The notes under the pieces were generated by a model. The model saw nothing but the letters and a program-made list of their open reading frames with translations, was not told the DNA's origin and ran no database searches. From Amycolatopsis thermophila (lineage in GTDB: Bacteria > Actinomycetota > Actinomycetes > Mycobacteriales > Pseudonocardiaceae): 64,000 bases of DNA. The position numbers were made by a program, and so were the translations under genes. The stretch is taken from the NCBI RefSeq assembly GCF_030814215.1, contig NZ_JAUSUT010000001.1:1984001-2048000 (forward strand), in the 5' to 3' direction. This document shows positions 9,554 through 15,295 of the stretch, piece by piece. Each line of letters starts with the position of its first letter. Position 1 is the first letter of the stretch.

Positions 9554-9762
9554 CGCCGCTCCGGGAAGAACGCGACGAGCTCCTTCGGGATCTCGACGAC
9601 GGTCTCGTGGTCGGGGATGCCGTTGCCGCGCATGCGCAGCTCGGCGAGTGCTTCCTCGTCGAGGACGCGGGCGCCTTGGACGAGGTAGGTGTCGCGGTCG
9701 GTCTCGTAGACGGTGGGGCAGTTGCCGGTGTCGGACGTGGTGCCGAGGAACGTGACCTTCAT
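9550..9762 (-). CDS. Small conserved protein leading the regulator operon
   Basis: A 70-residue protein is read from the ATG at 9762, which has a strong GGAGG site six bases upstream; an earlier in-frame start would add 17 Arg-rich residues and lacks such a site. The sequence begins MKVTFLGTTSDTGNCPTVYE and ends with a Lys/Glu/Phe-rich helix. Proteins of this form occur in front of DUF6879 and XRE/DUF5753 genes in actinobacteria. No function is known. It is the first gene of the operon and overlaps the next start. Confidence 0.68.
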   Translation of the reverse strand: MKVTFLGTTSDTGNCPTVYETDRDTYLVQGARVLDEEALAELRMRGNGIPDHETVVEIPKELVAFFPERR

Positions 9763-9995
9763 GTCTTCCTCCCTGGTGGTCAACGCCCTACATCGTCGGC
9801 GCAATTCTCGCACAATGCCACCCGCCGATCGTGGCTAGCTCCCGACTAGCCGTTGACTCTGCGTGATCACGCTAGCCCGATCGGACGTTGCTGTGCGCGA
9901 ATTGCGAGAAGTTGCTTGAATTGTGCGGCGTGGTGCGCCAGGCTTTGCCGCAAGCGACGTCCCGCCCGCTGCCAGTCGAACCCAGGAGGTGCGCC
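9763..9995. promoter_or_regulatory. Divergent control region with paired operator-like motifs
   Basis: This gene-free stretch separates the leftward regulator operon from the rightward small genes. A motif reading TGTGCG(A/C)GAATTGCG occurs on the minus strand within 9798-9816 and on the plus strand at 9892-9908, so one copy faces each gene set. A further related AATTGTGCGG lies at 9919-9928. Between the copies, CCGATCGTGGCTAG (9825-9838) faces CTAGCCCGATCGG (9872-9884) as an imperfect inverted repeat. The arrangement suggests operators for the XRE regulator. Promoter boxes cannot be fixed by eye. Confidence 0.5.
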
Positions 9996-10130
9996 ATGAA
10001 CACCACCCGTAGACACCGGCTCCGTGCAGTGCGACGCTTCCGACTTCGGTTCTGGCGGCACCCTGTGCGCGAGCGCGTGATCATGAACGAGGCCCACGGT
10101 TGGCCTCGGGTTCCGGCGGCCCGTCGATGA
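9996..10130 (+). CDS. Very small basic protein
   Basis: A 44-residue Arg-rich protein starts at an ATG with an excellent AGGAGG site seven bases upstream. An upstream in-frame start at 9888 has no such site. Its stop overlaps the start of the next gene (ATGA), so it may act as a translational leader for it. No domain is recognised. The strong ribosome site and coupling are the only support. Confidence 0.5.
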   Translation: MNTTRRHRLRAVRRFRLRFWRHPVRERVIMNEAHGWPRVPAARR

Positions 10131-10504
10131 CGGTTCGCCTGGTGATCGCCCGACCTCTGCCCGGCACGGTCGGCGAGACGAAACGCGTCGCGCACCTCTT
10201 CCCGATCCCGGACAGCCCAGAGCCTCACGAACTGGTCGCGGCATGTGGCGCCCGCTTCGGACCGGGCGAGCTGGAACAACTCGAACAACCCGCCGGCATG
10301 CCGTGTACCGCATGCCTCGCGCGCGTTCCCGTCCCACACGACGTGTCAACGGCAGCGCCCGGGCACGCGCGGTCCGAGCACGACGGCACCGACTGCGAGT
10401 CGTGCACGCCCCCTCAACCAGCGCTAATCAGACCCCCGGCCGGTGCGGGTGACTTCCTCCCCGAAGATCCCCGATCCCCGCACCGGCCGGGCCCCATCGA
10501 GTAG
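10127..10504 (+). CDS. Small protein with CxxC motif, commonly near XRE/DUF5753 genes
   Basis: The product has 125 residues starting at the ATG that overlaps the preceding stop. The core contains RLVIARPLPGT, a HLFPIP segment, a Cys at about residue 37 and a MPCTACLARVP segment, so three Cys residues could bind a metal. Small proteins of this form recur in Pseudonocardiaceae next to XRE/DUF5753 regulators. The last 50 residues are Pro/Ser-rich and look disordered. Function is unknown; a zinc-binding accessory role is inferred from the cysteines only. Confidence 0.58.
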   Translation: MTVRLVIARPLPGTVGETKRVAHLFPIPDSPEPHELVAACGARFGPGELEQLEQPAGMPCTACLARVPVPHDVSTAAPGHARSEHDGTDCESCTPPQPALIRPPAGAGDFLPEDPRSPHRPGPIE

Positions 10505-10571
10505 GCAGCTCGCCGCATCCTCACTCTCGCGGCGGGCTCCGATGTAGCCGACGCCGCGGGAGAATGAACTG

Positions 10572-10754
10572 ATGGCTGACCACCCCGGAAGCAGCCACGA
10601 CGAGCCCGACCGTCCCACGCCGTGCAGCGAGTGCAGAGGCCAGGGCGAGGTCAGGACCGTCCGCCGAAGCGCCCAGTGGGGCGTTTCGATACGCACCGAG
10701 CGGTGCACGCGGTGCAAAGGAACGGGGGTCGAGCCCGACAACGAGGTCAGTTAG
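10572..10754 (+). CDS. Small DnaJ-type zinc-finger protein
   Basis: The 60-residue protein carries two CxxCxGxG-like motifs, CSECRGQG at about residues 18-25 and CTRCKGTG at about 45-52, the pattern of the DnaJ/HSP40 central zinc finger, with no J domain. GGAGAATGAACTG precedes the ATG and serves as ribosome site. It ends four bases inside the convergent small gene. Such mini-proteins occur on actinobacterial mobile elements. It should bind one zinc ion; its partner is unknown. Confidence 0.72.
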   Translation: MADHPGSSHDEPDRPTPCSECRGQGEVRTVRRSAQWGVSIRTERCTRCKGTGVEPDNEVS

Positions 10755-11005
10755 CGCTGGCGGCGCGCGGCGGCGGACTTCGCAGCGAGCGCGAGGAAGA
10801 ACGCCTTTCGCGCGCTCTCGGCAGCATCGGCGCGCTGTCGAGGCGTCATCCTGCCTTCGGGATCGACCTGCTTCTCGAATCGGGCGAGCGCGGCTCGGCG
10901 AGCCGGCGCGGTGCGGGCGGCCCGGTCGGTCGTCTTTGCCCAGGATGTGTGGGCTGCGACCTGCGCGCGAAGGGTGCGCTGCGCTGGGGTCAAGCTGCTG
11001 GTCAT
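10751..11005 (-). CDS. Conserved actinobacterial helical protein
   Basis: An 84-residue protein is read from ATG 11005; a start four codons earlier is possible. It is a Lys/Arg/Ala-rich helical protein with the recognisable actinobacterial pattern SLTPAQRTLRAQVAAH, then TAPARRAALARFEKQVDP and SARKAFFLALAAKSA near the end. Close relatives occur widely in actinobacterial chromosomes and on mobile elements. No function is established. It lies just downstream of the integrase gene on the same strand, 31 bases away. Confidence 0.66.
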   Translation of the reverse strand: MTSSLTPAQRTLRAQVAAHTSWAKTTDRAARTAPARRAALARFEKQVDPEGRMTPRQRADAAESARKAFFLALAAKSAAARRQR

Positions 11006-11035
11006 GCCCACTAGCACAGCGCACCCGTGTCACTG

Positions 11036-11965
11036 TCAGACGCGGTCACCGAGGGCGAGCCGTCGGGCCGAAGCGTGCGCCCGTTCGTCGGCCGCGCTGG
11101 CGCCGTACCGGCCCAGCATCTCGCGAGACTTCCAGCCCATGATGCGCATCAGGTCGTTCTCGTTGCCCTCCTCAAGCTGCCAGTAGTGCGCGAAGGCATG
11201 GCGGAACATGTGCGGGTGGACGTGTCCGATGCCGGCCTGTTCGGCGCGGCGCGCGACCACGGCGCGGATGCCCTCGTGGGTCATGGCGCCCTGGCCGGTG
11301 GAACCGAGCCACAGCGCGGGGAGCGCTGCCTGGGGATGCCGAGCCCGGACCCGGATGTAGCGGCTGAGCGCTTGGGCGGTTTTCCCCCCGATGGGGATGA
11401 TGCGCTCGCGCCTGCCCTTGCCGAACACCTTGATCTCCTCGGTGTCCAATCGCACGTCGTCGAGGTCGAGGTAGCTCACCTCGGCGCGCCGCCCGGCGGA
11501 GGCAGCGAGGACCCTGATGATCGCCGCGTCGCGGCGGGAAACGAAGTCGCGGCCCTCGCAGGTGGCGAGCAGTTTCGCGACGTTGTCCCGGTGAATGATC
11601 GGGATCAGGGGCGGCTCGTAGTCGGGCGCGTTGACCTTGAGCATCGGCGAGACGTCGATTTCCTCCTCCTTGACGAGCCATTCGAAGAAGGTGTTGAGGC
11701 TGCGGTAGTGGTTGTGCGCGTTCCCGGCGCTGGTCTCCTTCCGCACCTTCGCGAAGTAGTCGCGCAGCTCACTCTTAGTGATCGTCGTCGGATCCTTGGG
11801 CTCGGCCAGCTCGGATGCCCAGGTGCCTGCCTGGTAGATCACGCCGAGGTAGATCCGGATGGTGTTCTCGGACTTGTTGTCCGATTCGAGGGCGCGGCGG
11901 TACTCCTGTGCGAGGACCCCCCAGAGGCCAGGTGCGTACTTGTACTTGCCCGTCATGTTCTCCAC
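11036..11965 (-). CDS. int: Tyrosine-type site-specific integrase
   Basis: The 309-residue recombinase inserts and excises the prophage at the adjacent tRNA. Residues about 15-105 form the SAM-like core-binding domain (SENTIRIYLGVIYQ, NHYRSLNTFFEWL). The catalytic domain holds Arg159 (SAGRRAE), Lys183 (FGKGRRER), His252 and Arg255 (HPHMFRH), Trp278 (GWKS) and the nucleophile Tyr287 (LGRYGAS), so the active set is complete. There is no obvious arm-binding domain before residue 15. The GTG at 11965 opens the frame; the ATG at 11956 is an equally good start. It reads away from the tRNA, as in many tRNA-integrated phages. Confidence 0.93.
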   Translation of the reverse strand: MENMTGKYKYAPGLWGVLAQEYRRALESDNKSENTIRIYLGVIYQAGTWASELAEPKDPTTITKSELRDYFAKVRKETSAGNAHNHYRSLNTFFEWLVKEEEIDVSPMLKVNAPDYEPPLIPIIHRDNVAKLLATCEGRDFVSRRDAAIIRVLAASAGRRAEVSYLDLDDVRLDTEEIKVFGKGRRERIIPIGGKTAQALSRYIRVRARHPQAALPALWLGSTGQGAMTHEGIRAVVARRAEQAGIGHVHPHMFRHAFAHYWQLEEGNENDLMRIMGWKSREMLGRYGASAADERAHASARRLALGDRV

Positions 11966-12019
11966 CTTGGTGTCGAAATGTCACCAAGCGAGCGTGTTGG
12001 AAGCGCTGTGCTCGCTCAG

Positions 12020-12043
12020 TGACGTACTCGGGCGAGTACGTCA
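12020..12043. repeat. 24-base perfect inverted repeat beside the integrase
   Basis: TGACGTACTCG and CGAGTACGTCA flank a two-base GG centre. The palindrome lies between the integrase start and the tRNA 3' end. It could bind a dimeric regulator of int, an excision factor or the integrase itself, or form a hairpin ending the tRNA transcript. There is no T-run after it on either strand, which speaks against a simple terminator. Confidence 0.7.
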
Positions 12044-12075
12044 GACCCGGATTTGCACTGGTCAGGTCCCTATTG

Positions 12076-12160
12076 CGGAAGCGGAGGGATTTGAACCCCC
12101 GGTCGGTTTCCCGACGCTCGCTTTCAAGGCGAGTGCATTCGGCCGCTCTGCCACGCTTCC
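12076..12160 (-). tRNA. tRNA-Ser (anticodon UGA), phage attachment site
   Basis: The minus strand folds as a class II tRNA. The acceptor stem GGAAGCG pairs with CGCTTCC at the other end. The anticodon arm CTCGC-CTTGAAA-GCGAG presents UGA, a long variable arm follows, and the T loop reads GGTTCAAATCC. The discriminator base is G and CCA is not encoded. The 3' end faces the integrase, so the integrated element probably restores the 3' part of the gene. The 5' end faces ordinary chromosome. Confidence 0.93.
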
Positions 12161-12180
12161 CTGGTGCTCAGGGTAGCGGC

Positions 12181-12645
12181 TCAGCCGCCCAGGCCGGCGA
12201 GGTGCTCGTCGACCCGGGAGAAGACCCTCGCGAGCACCACCTGCTCCTCGGGGGTCATCAGGTCGATCAGGTGGGCCCGCACGCCGTCCACGTGCGTCGG
12301 CGCGGCTTCCTTCAGCAGGGCTTCCCCGCCGGGCGTCAGTTCGGCCACCACGCCGCGCTTGTCGTCGGGGTCGGGGGCGCGCCGGGCCAGCCCCGCGGCC
12401 TCCATGCGGGCGATCTGGTGCGACAGCCGGCTCTTCGTCGAACCCATCGTCGTCGCCAGCTCGGACATCCGCATCCGCTTCTCCGGCGCCATCTCGAGGC
12501 ACACCAGCACCTCGTAATCGGTGAGCGAGATGTCGTGCGCGTCCGCCAGCTCGCGGTGCAGGCGTTGGCGCAGCCGCAGCGTGGCGACGATGTACGCGCG
12601 CCACGCCGACATCTCCGGCTCGGTGAGCCAACGGACCTCGCTCAT
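12181..12645 (-). CDS. MarR-family transcriptional regulator
   Basis: This 154-residue winged helix-turn-helix protein is of normal MarR length. The DNA-binding part spans about residues 45-105, with LTDYEVLVCLEMAPEKRMR, MSELATTMGSTKSRLSHQ and the wing RAPDPDDKRGVVAELT. The terminal helices that form the dimer are present. MarR proteins usually repress a neighbouring gene and respond to small phenolic or oxidised compounds. Here no obvious target gene is adjacent: the tRNA is downstream and a gene-poor stretch is upstream. The ligand is unknown. The gene lies just outside the prophage and is probably part of the original chromosome. Confidence 0.9.
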   Translation of the reverse strand: MSEVRWLTEPEMSAWRAYIVATLRLRQRLHRELADAHDISLTDYEVLVCLEMAPEKRMRMSELATTMGSTKSRLSHQIARMEAAGLARRAPDPDDKRGVVAELTPGGEALLKEAAPTHVDGVRAHLIDLMTPEEQVVLARVFSRVDEHLAGLGG

Positions 12646-13067
12646 GTACCGAACAGTAGCCCGGAACTCGAATTACCAACCAACGAGGGATAACGGCTCG
12701 GTTGAGGAATCGGCCGCACAGGCGCAGACTGGGGACAACGGCGGATCGGTCACCGGTCCCCGGGACGCACTACCCGGGTGCGGCCCACCGAGCCGTCCGC
12801 CGGGAGAGGGTCAGGTGGTTCAATGACGAGAAGTTCCTCGCGGTTGACTACCGGATACAGCTGTGGACCCACAGCCGGGATGCGGTGAACCCAGTCCGGC
12901 TGTGACTGTGAGCAGCACGGGTTTCCATCTCGATGCGCCTCGACCATCGCTTGCGCACGACGGCGATTTCGAGCCTGCCTCAGTGCGGTCTCCGTGTCCG
13001 CACAGCAGTGCGACTCGCCGGCCCGCGAAGTAGTTGGCCGCTGACTACAATGAACAACCTCGGTAAC
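12646..13067. other. Gene-poor stretch between MarR gene and metalloprotease gene
   Basis: I see no convincing gene in these 420 bases. A short open frame at 12702-12905 includes an RWFNDEK stretch like the start of a cold-shock protein, but it stops matching at once. A TACAAT hexamer at 13046-13051 could be the -10 box of the metalloprotease promoter; no good -35 box is seen 17 bases before it. Confidence 0.5.
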
Positions 13068-13100
13068 CCTGGGTGCGGACCGCTGTGGTCCGCACCCAGG
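13068..13100 (+). promoter_or_regulatory. Strong hairpin in the metalloprotease leader
   Basis: CCTGGGTGCGGACC at 13068-13081 and GGTCCGCACCCAGG at 13087-13100 are perfect 14-base arms around the loop GCTGT. The hairpin ends 20 bases before the GTG start at 13121 and just before its ribosome site. It could act as attenuator, operator or mRNA stabiliser. There is no clean T-run after it. Confidence 0.6.
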
Positions 13101-13120
13101 CTTGTGTGAGGGAGTTCGCG

Positions 13121-14032
13121 GTGAGGTTTGACGAAGGCGCCGGGCTGGACACGTCCGAGGTCGACGACCTCCGCGGCGGCGGAGGCGGCATCGGGAGCCG
13201 CGTCGCGCTCGGCGGTGGCGGGCTCGGCATCGTCGGCGTGATCATCTACTTCGTGCTCTCCCAGGTCGGCGGCGTGAGCCCCAGTGGTGCCGGCACCCTG
13301 GGCCAGCTCGGGTCCGGCCAGCAGGTCAGCAACGGCACCCTCGCGCAGGAATGCCGCACCGGCGCGGACGCCAACGCGAACCACGACTGCGCGATCGTCG
13401 CCATCGTGAACTCCATTCAGGACTACTGGAGCGACCAGTTCGCCCGCTCCGGCCGCACCTACCGCGCCGCGCAGACGAACTTCTTCAGCGGGGGCGTGCG
13501 CACCGGCTGCGGCGGCGCCACCTCCGACGTCGGCCCGTTTTACTGCCCGGCCGACTCCGAGGTCTACATCGACCTGTCCTTCTACGACGAGCTGCGCACC
13601 CGGTTCGGCGCCGAGGGCGGCACGTTCGCCGAGGCGTACGTCCTCGCCCACGAGTACGGCCACCACGTGCAGAACCTGCTCGGCACCTCCCGCCGCGTGG
13701 GCAACGACACCGGGCCGACGTCGGGTTCGGTGCGGCTCGAACTGCAGGCCGACTGCTACGCCGGCGTGTGGGGCAACCACGCGACCACCACGCCGTCGTC
13801 ATCCGGGAAGCCGCTCATCACGGAAGTGACGCAGGACGACATCGCCCGCGCCCTCGACACCGCCTCCCGCATCGGCGACGACTACATCCAGTCCAACCTC
13901 GGCGGCGGAAGGGTGGACCAGTCGCAGTTCACGCACGGGACGTCGGCGCAGCGGGAGAAGTGGTTCAGCACCGGCTTCCAGACCGGCGACCCGGCGCGGT
14001 GCGACACGTTCGGGACCAAGAACCTGGGTTGA
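13121..14032 (+). CDS. Membrane-anchored neutral zinc metallopeptidase (YpfJ type)
   Basis: The product has 303 residues from the GTG at 13121, which follows a GAGGGAG ribosome site at a spacing of six. Residues 1-30 are cytoplasmic and Gly-rich, and about 31-49 form a membrane helix (GGGGLGIVGVIIYFVL). The rest is outside the cell. HEYGH at residues 177-181 is the zinc site (His177, Glu178, His181), and four Cys residues in the domain could form disulfides. This is the putative neutral zinc metallopeptidase family found in most actinobacteria and proteobacteria. Its substrate is unknown. The leader hairpin just upstream may regulate it. Confidence 0.9.
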   Translation: MRFDEGAGLDTSEVDDLRGGGGGIGSRVALGGGGLGIVGVIIYFVLSQVGGVSPSGAGTLGQLGSGQQVSNGTLAQECRTGADANANHDCAIVAIVNSIQDYWSDQFARSGRTYRAAQTNFFSGGVRTGCGGATSDVGPFYCPADSEVYIDLSFYDELRTRFGAEGGTFAEAYVLAHEYGHHVQNLLGTSRRVGNDTGPTSGSVRLELQADCYAGVWGNHATTTPSSSGKPLITEVTQDDIARALDTASRIGDDYIQSNLGGGRVDQSQFTHGTSAQREKWFSTGFQTGDPARCDTFGTKNLG

Positions 14033-14084
14033 CGCCCGATCGGGTCGGTCGGTTCGTGGGGGCAGATGGAGCAGTCGTGGGGTG

Positions 14085-15058
14085 ACAACGGGCATCTCGC
14101 GCTGTGACGGATGGGCCGCTCGCGCGGCGAGGAACCAGGCGGAACCCAGGCGGGCTGCACACGAGCGGGCATCTCGTGCGGCAGCGAACGGACACCTCGC
14201 CCGGCGACCAACACCGCACGCGCACGAACGGGCATCTCGCGCCGCAGCCGATGGACCGCTCGCGCGGCGAGGAACGGCGCGGTGCCCACGCGGGCCGACT
14301 CGAGCGGGCATCTCGTACGACACCGAACGGACACCTCGCCCGGCGACCAACACCGCACGCGCACGAACGGGCATCTCGCGCCACAGCCGATGGACCGCCC
14401 GCGCGACGAGGAACCGGGCGGAACCCAGGCGGGCCGCCCACGAGCGGGCATCTCGTGCGACAGCGAACGGACACCTCGCCCGGCGACCAACACCGCACGC
14501 GCACGAACGGGCATCTCGCGCCACAGCCGATGGACCGCCCGCGCGACGAGGAACCGGGCGGAACCCAGGCGGGCCGCCCACGAGCGGGCATCTCGTGCGA
14601 CAGCGAACGGACACCTCGCCCGGCACACCATGGAACCTTCCACGCCACAACCGAAGGAACCCACCCGTGCAGTGACGACCGGACAACTCATTCGGCGACC
14701 GAAGGACCACTCGCGGGGCGACTAACGGGCATCTCGCGCGGCAACGGATGGACCCCTCGCGCGGCGACGAACTGAGCGGAGCCCACGCGGGCTGCACTCA
14801 AGCGGACATCTCGCGCGACAGCGAACGGTCACTTCGCTCCGGCACGCAAGGAACCTTCCACGCCACAACCGAAGGAACCACCCGTGCAGTGACGACCGGA
14901 CAACTCATTCGGCGACCGACGGGCCACTCGCGGGGCGACGACCGGACAACTGAGTCGGCGACCGGCGGACACCTCAGGCGGCGAACGATGGACCAGTCGC
15001 ACGAGGACTAACGGGCATCTCGGGCGGCAACCGAAGGATCACTCACGCGGGCGCAATC
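14085..15058. repeat. Complex intergenic tandem repeat array (140-base and 218-base units)
   Basis: A 140-base unit is repeated about 3.8 times; its hallmark GGCATCTCGC begins at 14091, 14231, 14370 and 14510. The copies from 14370 and 14510 are identical by eye for over 110 bases. A 218-base order follows: GGAACCTTCCACGCCACAAC occurs at 14632 and 14850, and the hallmark recurs at 14728 and, altered, at 15014. Inside every unit a motif near GGACANCTCGCGCGGCGA recurs every 20-55 bases, over 20 times in total. Neither period divides by three and every frame is open on long stretches, so the array is not coding. Variable spacing and no cas genes exclude a CRISPR array. Confidence 0.85.
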
Positions 15059-15070
15059 GGCCGCTCGCAG

Positions 15071-15127
15071 CCACCACGTGGACCACGTGGTGGGGCGCCA
15101 CCCGCTGCCAGGGCGGCACCCCACCAC
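15071..15127. repeat. Adjoining palindrome and long hairpin
   Basis: CCACCACGTGG, a single A, and CCACGTGGTGG form a perfect 23-base palindrome at 15071-15093. Overlapping it, GTGGTGGGGCGCC at 15087-15099 faces GGCACCCCACCAC at 15115-15127 with one mismatch. The structures lie downstream of the leftward M28 peptidase gene and may help end its transcript, although no T-run follows. From 15128 to 15295 there is only low-complexity CACGAGAGAGCC-like sequence and no gene. Confidence 0.6.
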
Positions 15128-15295
15128 GAAAATGATCACGCCACGCCAGCCCCTACCCACGTAGGGAACACGCCGCGAAACCGATGCCGCCGCGACAAAA
15201 CTCCACCACGAGAGAGCCCCGCCGCGGCAAAGCCTCGCCACGAGAGCCACAGCACGAGAGAGCCACACCGCGAGACGGCCACACCGTGAAAGGGA

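Larger units (their letters stand above)
1..12075. mobile_element. Right-hand part of an integrated siphovirus-type prophage
   Basis: Rightward tail-module genes (tail assembly chaperone, tape measure, tail proteins) are followed by a leftward regulator operon and a leftward tyrosine integrase. The integrase start lies about 110 bases from the 3' end of an intact tRNA-Ser gene. This is the classical layout of a phage inserted at a tRNA 3' end. The left end, with head, packaging and the second attachment site, lies outside the window. The tail genes stop at 8208 and no endolysin or holin follows them, so the element may carry lysis genes elsewhere or be defective. The right boundary is placed at the tRNA end by inference; the att core could extend into the tRNA. 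Confidence 0.87.

Noticed and set aside
12702-12905. Short frame with RWFNDEK, like a cold-shock protein start
   Set aside because: The match ends after about eight residues and no cold-shock fold can follow; chance or a very old remnant.
13799-14797. Long open frames on both strands across the repeat region, with Arg/Ala/Cys repeats
   Set aside because: All frames stay open because the array is G+C rich; the repeat periods of 140 and 218 bases do not keep a frame, and third-position bias is absent.
14085-15058. Possible CRISPR array
   Set aside because: Repeat spacing is irregular, spacers are themselves repeated, and no cas genes are present in the window.
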